Part shown: positions 6,853-14,030 of the stretch, piece by piece
Layout: each line of letters opens with the position of its first letter
Numbering within the stretch: position 1 is the first letter of the stretch
Assembly: GCA_023260935.1 (NCBI GenBank)
Contig: JALQTL010000034.1
Location: 1-14,522, forward strand
Direction: 5' to 3'
Source: Paracoccaceae bacterium
Lineage (GTDB): Bacteria; Pseudomonadota; Alphaproteobacteria; Rhodobacterales; Rhodobacteraceae
DNA: 14,522 nt
The notes under the pieces: generated by a model
Told to the model about the DNA's origin: nothing
Seen by the model: only the letters and a program-made list of their open reading frames with translations
Databases searched by the model: none
Position numbers and translations under genes: made by a program

Positions 6853-8141
6853 TGCTGAGCCTTTTCCTTCCCCTGTTCCTGGTCTTCCTTTTCCTTGGTC
6901 TGCCAGTATTTTTCGGCCTGATCGCCGCCCCCGGCATCCTGCTTTGGCTGAATGGTCAGGAACGCGACATCACGCTGCTTTACCGCAACGTCTATAACGG
7001 GATGGACAGCTTTCCGCTGATGGCCATCCCCTTCTTCATGATGGCGGGCGAATTGATGAACCGCGCCGGCATCACCCTTCGGCTGGTGGAATTCAGCCAG
7101 GCGATGATCGGCCACCTGCGGGGCGGTCTTGCGCATGTGAACGTGATGTCATCGATGCTGTTTGCGGGGCTCTCCGGCTCGGCCGTGGCCGATGTCTCGG
7201 CGCTGGGGTCGATGCTGATCCCGGCGATGGAAAAGCAGGGCTACAGCCGGCGCTTTGCCGCCGCCATCACGGCCGCCAGTTCGATCATAGGGCCCATCAT
7301 CCCGCCTTCGGGCATCATGATCATCTATGCCTATGTCATGGGGGAAAGCGTGGCCGCGCTGTTTCTGGCCGGCATCGTGCCCGGGCTGCTGATCGGCCTG
7401 TCACTGATGCTGGTGATCTGGCTGATGGCCGACAAATACGAACTCCCCGCCGCCACACCCCGCGCGACATGGGGCGAACGCGGCAAGGCCACGACCAAGG
7501 CGATCTGGCCGCTGCTGACGCCGGTTATCATTCTGGGCGGCATTCTGGGCGGCATCTTCACCCCCACGGAAGCGGCCGCAATTGCCGTGGGCTATGCCGT
7601 CTTCATCGGCCTGTTCGTGATGCGCACGCTGAAGCTTTCCGACATGCCCGATGTCCTGATCCGGTCGGGCATCACCTCGGCCGTGGTGCTGTTGCTGGTG
7701 GGGGCGGCCATGGCCTTCAAGACCGTGGCCAGCCTTGCCCACACGCCCGAGATGCTGGCCGACTTCATTCTTGCCCTGTCGGACAACCCCTATGTCCTGC
7801 TGTTTCTGATCAACATCCTGCTGTTCATCGTGGGCATGTTTCTGGACGCGGGCCCCGCCATCATCATCCTTGGCCCGATCCTTGGGCCGATCTTCGTGGA
7901 ACTGGGCGTGAATTCCGTTCACTTTGCCATCATCATGGCGGTGAACCTGACCGTAGGGCTTCTGACGCCGCCCATGGGGCTGGTGCTGTTCGTCACCTCT
8001 TCCGTGTCCGGCCTTCGGGTGGAAACGGTGGCCAAGGCCGCCATGCCCTTCCTGCTGGTCGAAGTGGCGGTAATCTTCCTGCTGACCTATTTCCCCGCGC
8101 TGACGCTGACCGTGCCGCGTCTGTTCGGGTTCGTGCAATAA
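6849..8141 (+). CDS. TRAP transporter large permease (DctM-like)
   Basis: A 430-residue, 11-12-helix inner-membrane subunit that carries the translocation path, using a sodium gradient in characterised relatives. Recognisable DctM blocks: FPLMAIPFFMMAGELMNRAG near residues 55-75, MLFAGLSGSAVADVSALG near 100-120, GYSRRFAAAITAASSIIGPIIPPS near 130-155, a mid-protein GGIFTPTEAAAIAVGYA, and PPMGLVLFVTSS near the end. The length is normal and the frame intact. The start is ambiguous between tandem ATGs at 6849 and 6852; 6849 gives a four-base overlap with the dctQ stop and therefore tight coupling. The DctP gene follows after 32 bases. Substrate choice is set by DctP, not by this protein. Confidence 0.96.
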   Translation: MMLSLFLPLFLVFLFLGLPVFFGLIAAPGILLWLNGQERDITLLYRNVYNGMDSFPLMAIPFFMMAGELMNRAGITLRLVEFSQAMIGHLRGGLAHVNVMSSMLFAGLSGSAVADVSALGSMLIPAMEKQGYSRRFAAAITAASSIIGPIIPPSGIMIIYAYVMGESVAALFLAGIVPGLLIGLSLMLVIWLMADKYELPAATPRATWGERGKATTKAIWPLLTPVIILGGILGGIFTPTEAAAIAVGYAVFIGLFVMRTLKLSDMPDVLIRSGITSAVVLLLVGAAMAFKTVASLAHTPEMLADFILALSDNPYVLLFLINILLFIVGMFLDAGPAIIILGPILGPIFVELGVNSVHFAIIMAVNLTVGLLTPPMGLVLFVTSSVSGLRVETVAKAAMPFLLVEVAVIFLLTYFPALTLTVPRLFGFVQ

Positions 8142-8173
8142 ACTTCAGACAAATCCGAGGGAGGAACATCAAG

Positions 8174-9232
8174 ATGCTGAAGACCACACTGAAGTCGCTG
8201 GTGCTGGCGACACTTATGGCGGGCACCGCCGGGGTGGCCATGGCGCAGGATATCATGCTGCGCGCCACGGCCAATTCCAACGAGAATGACGAAGATTACG
8301 ACGGTCTTGTCGTCTTCAAGAACTATGTCGAAAACGCCTCGAACGGTGCCATTGGCGTCGAGATTTTCATGGGCACCCAGCTTTGCGCCAAGCCTGATGA
8401 ATGCATGGCCGGCGTATCGGATGGCACCATCGACATCTACATTTCCACCTCCGGCGGGGCTGCGGGCCTGTTCCCCTATGTGCAGGTTCTGGACCTGCCC
8501 TATCTGATGAGCGATGACCGCGTGGCCGAAGAGGTGCTGACCGGCGATTTCACCCGCATGCTGCGCAAGATGGCGCTGGCCGACAGCGGCGATACGATCC
8601 GCCTGATGACCATCGGCAACACCGGCGGCTGGCGCAACTATGCCAACACAAAGCAGCGCATCGCCACCCCGGCCGATCTGGCAGGCATGAAGATGCGCAC
8701 GGTTCCGGCTGACCTGCCGCAGACCCTTGCCACCACGCTGGGTGCGGCGCCTACGCCGATTCCGTGGCCCGAACTGTTCACCTCGTTGCAGACCGGCGTG
8801 GTGGAAGGCACCGCAAACGGCATCACCGATATCATGTCGATGAAGTTCACCGATGCCGGCATCAAGTATCTGACGCTGGATGGCCACAGCTACATGGGGG
8901 CCTTCTGGTGGATGAACAACGACCGCTTCACCGGCATGACCGATGCGCAAAAGCAGGTGGTGCTGGATGGCTTTGCCGCCCTGCAACAAGCCACCTTTGC
9001 CAGCCCCAAGCGCAAGGAAATTCAGGCCTATGCCGATTACAAGGCGGCGGGCGGTGAAATCTATGTGCCCACGGCTGAAGAAAAGGCCGCGTTCAAGGCG
9101 GCGGTGGAACCGGTGTTCGACTGGTTCAAGACCAATGTGAAGAACGGCCCGGAAGTGCTGGATGCCTTCATGGCCGCCTCGGCCGCAGCCGAGGAAAAGA
9201 TCGCGGCGGAACGCGCGGCGGACATGAACTGA
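8174..9232 (+). CDS. TRAP transporter periplasmic substrate-binding protein (DctP-like)
   Basis: A 352-residue secreted solute receptor. Residues 1-24 are a Sec signal peptide: KTTLK, a hydrophobic core, and the cleavage motif AMA before QD. The DctP fold is recognised from GNTGGWRNYAN (R154), LAGMKMRTVPADLPQ (R175, the position whose Arg binds the ligand carboxylate in most family members), GAAPTPIPWPELFTSLQTGVVEG, and the C-terminal AEERAADMN-like helix. An anionic ligand is therefore expected. C71 and C77 form a close pair (LCAKPDEC) that could make a periplasmic disulfide; I do not recall it as general in the family. The ATG at 8174 follows GAGGGAGGA. It is the last gene of the operon, ended by a strong terminator. 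In the model it binds a sulfosugar or its glycoside (inference). Confidence 0.95.
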   Translation: MLKTTLKSLVLATLMAGTAGVAMAQDIMLRATANSNENDEDYDGLVVFKNYVENASNGAIGVEIFMGTQLCAKPDECMAGVSDGTIDIYISTSGGAAGLFPYVQVLDLPYLMSDDRVAEEVLTGDFTRMLRKMALADSGDTIRLMTIGNTGGWRNYANTKQRIATPADLAGMKMRTVPADLPQTLATTLGAAPTPIPWPELFTSLQTGVVEGTANGITDIMSMKFTDAGIKYLTLDGHSYMGAFWWMNNDRFTGMTDAQKQVVLDGFAALQQATFASPKRKEIQAYADYKAAGGEIYVPTAEEKAAFKAAVEPVFDWFKTNVKNGPEVLDAFMAASAAAEEKIAAERAADMN

Positions 9233-9240
9233 TCCCGAAT

Positions 9241-9270
9241 GGCGCCCGGCTTCCGGTCGGGCGCCGTTTT
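9241..9270 (+). terminator. Rho-independent terminator of the monooxygenase-TRAP operon
   Basis: A perfect 8-base GC stem, GGCGCCCG at 9241-9248 with CGGGCGCC at 9258-9265, a 9-base loop, then GTTTT. It begins 8 bases after the dctP stop. On the minus strand it directly follows the panC stop but lacks a T-run there, so it acts mainly on plus-strand transcription. Confidence 0.9.
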
Positions 9271-10128
9271 CTAGACCGGGATGTTGTCGATCAGTCGCAC
9301 GCCATCCAGCCAGGCGGCGGCCAGCATCCGGCGCGGCCGGGCGGGATCGTCCGACGGCATCAGCGTTTCGGCATCCCGAAGCTCGATATATTCCACCCGG
9401 TCGAACCCGGCCGCGCGGATGGTTTCCGCCGCCTCGCGGATGGCCATCCTGTCAGACTGGCCCGCGCGGATATCCTGTGCGGCCCGGGTGATGGCGGCAT
9501 AAAGCACGCCTGCCTTGCCCCGGCCTTCGGGCGTCAGCCGCACATTTCGCGACGACATGGCCAGACCGTCAGCCTCGCGGATGGTTTCGCAGCCCACGAT
9601 ATGCACCGGCAGGTTCAGGTCACGCACCAGCCGCAGCACCACCTGCAACTGCTGCCAGTCCTTCTGGCCGAAATAGCCCCGGTCGGCCATGGTCATCCCG
9701 AAAAGCTTTGTCACCACCGTGGCCACGCCATCGAAATGACCGGGCCGCATCCGCCCTTCCAGAGGTTCGGAAACGCCCCCCACCGAAACCGTGGTGATGA
9801 AACCGTCGGGATAAACCTCTTCCGGCGCGGGGGCAAAGATCAGGTCCACCGGCACCGTGGCCAGCAGCGCGGCATCGGCTTCTTCGGTACGGGGGTATTT
9901 CTTCAGATCATCGGGGTTGTTGAACTGCTTGGGGTTCACGAAGATCGTGGTGATCACCCTGTCACAATCGCGCCGCGCGGCCCGGGCAAGGCTGAGGTGG
10001 CCATCATGCAGCGCCCCCATGGTGGGCACCACCCCCACCACCTGACCGGCCGCCTTCCAACCCCGGACATGGCCGCGCAGGGCTTCGACCGTGCGAACGA
10101 TGACCGGCCTCGACATTGGCCCGCTCAC
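9271..10128 (-). CDS. panC: Pantothenate synthetase (pantoate-beta-alanine ligase)
   Basis: It joins pantoate and beta-alanine using ATP in the last step of pantothenate (vitamin B5) synthesis in the cytosol. The 285 residues show the nucleotidyltransferase signature in full: VPTMGALHDGHLSL with the HxGH at 41-44, TTIFVNPKQFNNPDDLKKYPRT, EPLEGRMRPGHFDGVATVVTKLF, GQKDWQQ, and the ATP-binding loop AMSSRNVRLTPEGR. The first possible start is the GTG at 10128, whose GTGA overlaps the panB stop by four bases; an ATG four codons later (10116) is the other candidate and gives a more typical N-terminus. It forms an operon with panB. No oddities. Confidence 0.97.
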   Translation of the reverse strand: MSGPMSRPVIVRTVEALRGHVRGWKAAGQVVGVVPTMGALHDGHLSLARAARRDCDRVITTIFVNPKQFNNPDDLKKYPRTEEADAALLATVPVDLIFAPAPEEVYPDGFITTVSVGGVSEPLEGRMRPGHFDGVATVVTKLFGMTMADRGYFGQKDWQQLQVVLRLVRDLNLPVHIVGCETIREADGLAMSSRNVRLTPEGRGKAGVLYAAITRAAQDIRAGQSDRMAIREAAETIRAAGFDRVEYIELRDAETLMPSDDPARPRRMLAAAWLDGVRLIDNIPV

Positions 10129-10964
10129 GGCTTGGCCTTGGCGGCAGGCAGAACATCGGGAAAGCCATGTTCCGCTGCCGGAAAGGCACGCGAGCGCACC
10201 TCGGCCGCGAAGGCAGCAATGGCCTGATCGGCCGTCTTGCCCAGTTCGGCATAACGCTTCACGAATTTCGGCCGGAAATCCGTGAACAGGCCCAGCATGT
10301 CATCGATCACCAGCACCTGCCCATCACAATCCACGCCCGCACCGATCCCGATGGTGGGGATCGAAAGGCTTTCTGTGATCTTGCCCGCCAGCCCCATCGG
10401 CACCTTTTCCAGCACGATGGAGAAAGCCCCCGCCTCCTGGCAGGCACGGGCATCGGCCATCACCTTTTCCGCCTCTTCCGCACGGCCCACAACCTTGTAG
10501 CCGCCCAGCGTATTCACAGATTGCGGCGTCAGCCCCACATGCGCCATCACCGGAACGCCCCGCGCAGTCAGGAAGGCAATGGTTTCCGCCATCGTCTCCC
10601 CGCCCTCCAGCTTTACCGCCGGGGCGCCGGTTTCCGCGATCAGCCGCGCGGCATTGCGAAAGGCCTGCTGCGGGCTTTCCTCATAGCTGCCAAAGGGCAT
10701 GTCGATGACCGGCATCGCCTTTTGCAGGCCCCGCACCACCGCGCGACCGTGCAGGATCATCATCTCCATCGTCACGCCCACGGTCGACGGCAGGCCGTGC
10801 AGCACCATGCCAAGGCTGTCACCCACAAGGGCGATATCGCAATGCGGATCCACCAGGCGTGCCATCGGGGTGGTATAGGCGGTCAGCACCACCAAGGGCT
10901 CGCCGCCCTTGCGGGCCTTGATATCGGGGGGAAGCACCGGGCGGACGGGGGCGGTTGCGCTCAT
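10125..10964 (-). CDS. panB: 3-methyl-2-oxobutanoate hydroxymethyltransferase (ketopantoate hydroxymethyltransferase)
   Basis: It transfers a hydroxymethyl group from methylene-tetrahydrofolate to 2-oxoisovalerate, the first committed step of pantothenate synthesis. The 279-residue barrel protein keeps the metal and substrate ligands: D49-S50 in LVGDSLGM, D88 in VIDMPFGSY, E120 in VKLEGG, and the catalytic Glu in VLEKVP; HVGLTPQSVNTLGGYKVVGR and IGIGAGVDCDGQVLVIDD are also typical. The start is the ATG at 10964 with AAGGAG 8 bases upstream. The frame stays open to 11231, but that upstream part has no family similarity and overlaps the divergent cupin gene. Its stop overlaps the panC start. 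Confidence 0.97.
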   Translation of the reverse strand: MSATAPVRPVLPPDIKARKGGEPLVVLTAYTTPMARLVDPHCDIALVGDSLGMVLHGLPSTVGVTMEMMILHGRAVVRGLQKAMPVIDMPFGSYEESPQQAFRNAARLIAETGAPAVKLEGGETMAETIAFLTARGVPVMAHVGLTPQSVNTLGGYKVVGRAEEAEKVMADARACQEAGAFSIVLEKVPMGLAGKITESLSIPTIGIGAGVDCDGQVLVIDDMLGLFTDFRPKFVKRYAELGKTADQAIAAFAAEVRSRAFPAAEHGFPDVLPAAKAKP

Positions 10965-11138
10965 CTTCGGCACTCCTTGGAAAGCAGCGGGTTCACATTC
11001 CGCCGCCAATAAGTGCAACACCCTGCGCCCCTGCGCAAGAATTTTGCGCTGCACCGCGGCACAGGGCCCGGACTTGACGCCCCGATACAGACCATGCCCA
11101 ATCGCCCCGACAAACCCACCCGCCAGAAAGAGACAGGC

Positions 11139-11480
11139 ATGCCCCTGACCCAGCGCGTAACCCGCGACGCCACCGCACCCGAGGTAGACCGCCCCGACCC
11201 GATGAAGGTGATTTCGGGCGATCCGGTCCACACCACCTGGAACCTAGAAGAGGTTGACGGGCTTTATTGCGGGCTGTGGCAGTCCACGCCCGGCAAGTGG
11301 CGCGTCAGCTATGCCGAATGGGAATATGTGCACATTCTGGAAGGCCACTCCATCCTGACCGGGCAGGATGGCAGCGTCACCCATCTGCGCGCTGGTGATA
11401 GCTGGATCATTCGGCCGGGGTTCGAAGGCACCTGGGAGGTGGTGGAAACCACGCTGAAGGATTACGTCATCCGCACCTGA
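11139..11480 (+). CDS. Small cupin-domain protein (Cupin_3/DUF861 type)
   Basis: A single-domain cupin of 113 residues from the ATG at 11139. The pattern matches the Cupin_3 family: NLEEVDGLYCGLW, then GKWRVSYAEWEYVHILEG (around E60-E62 and H65), DGSVTHLRAGDSWIIRPGFEGTWEV and TTLKDYVI at the end. Relatives include many small proteins of unknown function and some ureidoglycine-type enzymes; nothing here identifies a substrate. The ribosome site is poor (AGAGACAGG just before the ATG). An in-frame ATG at 11094 would add 15 residues rich in Lys, Arg and Pro that look unlike the family. The 174 bases between this start and panB contain no gene I can support and must hold both divergent promoters. 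It is transcribed alone, toward the L,D-transpeptidase gene. Confidence 0.88.
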   Translation: MPLTQRVTRDATAPEVDRPDPMKVISGDPVHTTWNLEEVDGLYCGLWQSTPGKWRVSYAEWEYVHILEGHSILTGQDGSVTHLRAGDSWIIRPGFEGTWEVVETTLKDYVIRT

Positions 11481-11490
11481 AACGGCTGAC

Positions 11491-11503
11491 GCCGGGCGCC
11501 GGC
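11491..11503. terminator. Short GC hairpin between convergent genes, possible weak terminator
   Basis: GCCGG-GCG-CCGGC lies in the 24-base gap between the cupin stop and the L,D-transpeptidase stop. Five pairs with a three-base loop and no real T-run on either side make it weak. It may simply help separate two convergent transcripts. Confidence 0.3.
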
Positions 11504-11504
11504 C

Positions 11505-12323
11505 TTACAACGGCACGTCACCCGGTGCGGCCGGCATGCCATCGCGCGGATCGTCAAAGATCGGCGGCGGGTCGTTGGCAATCGCCTCGGCGCTGTAGAT
11601 CCGTTCGGGGTCAACGCTGCGGGCGGGCAGTTCCACGCCGCGGCCAAAATTCTCGGGGTCCACGCGCAGGGATTCCGCTTCGCCGCGAACATGCACCGGG
11701 GTGCCAATCGGCACCATCTCATACAGTGCGATGATGTCATGGTTGAACATGCGGATGCAGCCGGCAGAGCCGGAATTGCCGATCGATTCCAGATCGTTGG
11801 TGCCGTGGATGCGGTAATGCGTATCGCGCCCGCCCTTGTAGAGGTAAAGCGCCCGCGCCCCAAGCGGGCTGCGCCGCCCGCCGGGAATGCCGCGCGCAAA
11901 GGGGCCATAGATCTCGGGCTCTGTGCGCAGCATGTTGCGCGTGGGGGTCCAGCCGGGCCATTTGCGCTTTACCTGAATGGTACCGTTGCCGGCGAATGAC
12001 CGGCCCGCGCGCCCCACCCCGATCGGAAAGCGCACCGTCTGGTTCCCTTCGCGCACGAAGTAAAGGAACTTGGCATAGGGGTCCACGTCGATCGTTCCGG
12101 GCGCCTGTTCGCCTTGATAGATGCCGGTGGTCCGCCGGTTCACCCCTTGCAGATATTGCGTCGGAACCCCGGGAAGGGTGTAGCCGCTGTCATAGATCGG
12201 CCCGTATCCGGGCAGAAAGCCCGCCGAGGATGGCACCCCTGACGAGCCTGAGGCACAGGCCGACAGGGCGGCAAATCCCGACAGGGACAAGAAGGCGCGA
12301 CGGCTGAACGGGGCTGCGGACAT
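11505..12323 (-). CDS. L,D-transpeptidase (YkuD domain), Tat-type lipoprotein
   Basis: A peptidoglycan-modifying enzyme that makes 3-3 cross-links or attaches proteins to the wall through a catalytic Cys. The 272 residues start with a twin-arginine-like signal (S7-R8-R9-A10-F11-L12) running into a lipobox L20-S21-A22-C23, so the mature protein would be lipid-anchored at C23. The YkuD domain spans about 76-215: FPIGVGRAGRSFAGNGTIQVKRKWPGWTPT, then H173-G174 and the active-site block GSAGCIRM with C189 and R191. The C-terminal ~60 residues are Pro/Asp-rich and probably disordered. The ATG at 12323 has GAAGG 6 bases upstream; the longer open frame to 12497 runs through the neighbour's terminator and is not used. 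It is a single gene with its own upstream gap. The call is secure; the precise wall role is not. Confidence 0.95.
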   Translation of the reverse strand: MSAAPFSRRAFLSLSGFAALSACASGSSGVPSSAGFLPGYGPIYDSGYTLPGVPTQYLQGVNRRTTGIYQGEQAPGTIDVDPYAKFLYFVREGNQTVRFPIGVGRAGRSFAGNGTIQVKRKWPGWTPTRNMLRTEPEIYGPFARGIPGGRRSPLGARALYLYKGGRDTHYRIHGTNDLESIGNSGSAGCIRMFNHDIIALYEMVPIGTPVHVRGEAESLRVDPENFGRGVELPARSVDPERIYSAEAIANDPPPIFDDPRDGMPAAPGDVPL

Positions 12324-12450
12324 TGGATACCTTCGATCAAAATGACTCGAATCTTCGTAGCACGTTGCCAATCGCGACGAAAACCCCGGCTGTGCAATGA
12401 CTTTGCAGGCGTTGTCGCAATGTCCCGCTGCCTGTTCACCACCGCACGCA

Positions 12451-12483
12451 AAAGGGCCCCGGACCAATGCCCGGGGCCCCTTT
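12451..12483 (-). terminator. Rho-independent terminator of the phytase-like gene
   Basis: Read on the minus strand: AAAGGGGCCCCGG, a short loop, CCGGGGCCCTTTT. The stem is 9 or more GC pairs with one extra base on one arm, followed by TTTT. It lies 20 bases past the phytase-like stop. The rest of the gap to the L,D-transpeptidase start (12324-12450) holds no gene I can see and should contain that gene's promoter. Confidence 0.85.
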
Positions 12484-12503
12484 CTGGCAGATCGCAAGGC
12501 GGA

Positions 12504-14018
12504 TTACTGAACCGGGCCGAAGGACCAGAACAGCGTCTCTCCCGAACTGTCATCAACACCGTCATTATCGGTGACGACAAAGCCCTGCCCCGCGGTGTCG
12601 ATGGCGAAACCTTCCACCTTGTCAACCACATAACCGTTCAGCGCCACCAGATCGGGCAGCAGGTCGCGCACCTCTTGCTTGGCCACCACCGGCAGTTCTG
12701 TGCCCAGTGCCGCAGGCTTCAGATCGGCAAGGGCGATGCGATAGATCTTTTTCACCGCGGCCTTGTCGGCAATCTGGTTATCCCGTTCGATCACATAGGC
12801 CCAGTCACCATGTACCGTCAGTTCCGACAGGCCCATCCATGCCCCTTCGGCCGGGGCGTCCAGCGGGTAGTGCACCGCACCCCACGTCTTTTCCTTGATG
12901 TCATAGGCCAGCAACTTGACCATGCCCTTCGGATCATCCTTCCATTCACGCTGAACGGCCATCCACAGCACATCGCCCACCTTGGCAATGCCTTCAAAGC
13001 CAAAGCGCTGCTCCACCGCCAGCAGTTCCGGCGGCAGCGCGACCTGTGCCTTTATCTCGCCCTTGGCGTTCACATGATACAGCGCATGCGGCACCAGACG
13101 GTCGCTGCGCCCTTCAGAGGCCAGCCAGAACCCGCCCTCGCCATCATTGGTTATCCCTTCCAGATCCAGCAACTGCGCCGGGGCGCCATCGCGCGTCACA
13201 ACCGTGGCCCCGGTGATGCGGGCCGGCTTTTGCGTGGCGTCGATGGCAAAGATCGTGGGGGCAGAGCGATACACGCTGTCAGACACCGCATGCAGCATGC
13301 CCGGCGCCTCCGGGTCGGCCACAAGGCCCGAAAGCGCGCCCCAGCCGATCAGCGCTTCCGTGCCCGCACTGGTGATCATCGGATAGGCGGGCGTGCCTTC
13401 GGCGCGTTCGAAAACCATCACATGCGCAGGCGCAAGCCCGTCTTCGCGCAGGTCCACCTCATTCGCGGATGCCAGCAGATTGCGTGCCGGAAGGGCGACG
13501 ATACCCTCGGGCGAAATACCCGATGGCAGGATCTGCTTCAGAACCGGATTGGCCGGATCGGTCAGGTCATAGACGCCGATCACAGAGGCCCGTTCCGAAA
13601 CGACAAAGCCCGTCGGTACACCGTCGAACACGGCAAATTCCACCGATTCAAGCTCTGCGCCCTTCTTGTTGCGATGTTCCGGGTAATGACCCATCTCCAC
13701 AATCGCGCGTTCCAGGGCGCCCGCGTCTTCGTAGACCAGCGTGCCATCCTTGCGGAAGATCGACCAGCTGCGGCTGCCGCCATTCCAGTCGCCTTCATTG
13801 GCGATCATGAAATGATCGTTGTCGATCCAGCGCAGGCCATCGGGTTCGCGCAGCACGCCCTGCATCTTGCCGGTAAAGTTCAGCGCGCCGTCGCGTTTGG
13901 TATCCACCCCGTCCAGATCAACCGCACCGGCGCTAAAGTGGCTGGCCACGGTGCCGTCGGCGCCAATCACGACGATATGGTTGTTTTCCTGCATCGTCAG
14001 CGCAATCTCACCGGCGGC
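12504..14018 (-). CDS. Esterase-like/phytase-like beta-propeller protein, N-terminus missing
   Basis: About 504 C-terminal residues of a protein with a phytase-like propeller domain, as found in secreted alphaproteobacterial proteins annotated as 'esterase-like activity of phytase family'. Visible repeats of blade type: REPDGLRWIDNDHFMIANEGD, a later SPEGIVALPARNLLASANE, LLDLEGITNDGEGGFWLASEG, FGFEGIAKVGDVLWMAVQRE, GLSELTVHGDWAYVIERDN and VEGFAIDTAGQGFVVTDND. The recurring (E)G(I/L) followed by acidic residues fits metal-binding propeller loops. Complete relatives, as I recall them, carry a signal peptide and some 200 more residues with a first propeller half; here the reading frame passes without a stop into phage capsid sequence. 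The real 5' end is therefore absent. It is likely periplasmic or extracellular, with possible phosphoester activity, substrate unknown. The stop is TAA at 12506-12504, followed by a good terminator. Confidence 0.85.
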   Translation of the reverse strand, partial: AAGEIALTMQENNHIVVIGADGTVASHFSAGAVDLDGVDTKRDGALNFTGKMQGVLREPDGLRWIDNDHFMIANEGDWNGGSRSWSIFRKDGTLVYEDAGALERAIVEMGHYPEHRNKKGAELESVEFAVFDGVPTGFVVSERASVIGVYDLTDPANPVLKQILPSGISPEGIVALPARNLLASANEVDLREDGLAPAHVMVFERAEGTPAYPMITSAGTEALIGWGALSGLVADPEAPGMLHAVSDSVYRSAPTIFAIDATQKPARITGATVVTRDGAPAQLLDLEGITNDGEGGFWLASEGRSDRLVPHALYHVNAKGEIKAQVALPPELLAVEQRFGFEGIAKVGDVLWMAVQREWKDDPKGMVKLLAYDIKEKTWGAVHYPLDAPAEGAWMGLSELTVHGDWAYVIERDNQIADKAAVKKIYRIALADLKPAALGTELPVVAKQEVRDLLPDLVALNGYVVDKVEGFAIDTAGQGFVVTDNDGVDDSSGETLFWSFGPVQ

Positions 14019-14030
14019 GTTGATGTCGTT
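14010..14030 (-). other. Breakpoint joining bacterial and phage sequence (probable assembly chimera)
   Basis: Reading the minus strand, the capsid motif TADNDINA (codons ending near 14016) is followed at once by GEIALTMQENNHIVV, a propeller-type sequence. Base composition changes at the same place: two 60-base lines at 14281-14400 count 26 and 31 G+C, against 41 in a 60-base line at 13201. The frame is kept across the join. The phage motif DINA and the bacterial DNA may share a few bases (GACATCAACGC), which would give an assembler or a template switch a place to cross over. Confidence 0.8.

Noticed and set aside
7469..8173. N-terminal extension of the DctP frame back into dctM
   Set aside because: The extension is the out-of-frame reading of dctM; the signal peptide and ribosome site fix the start at 8174.
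10965..11231. N-terminal extension of panB
   Set aside because: No similarity to the family, overlap with the divergent cupin gene, and a good ribosome site at the ATG at 10964.
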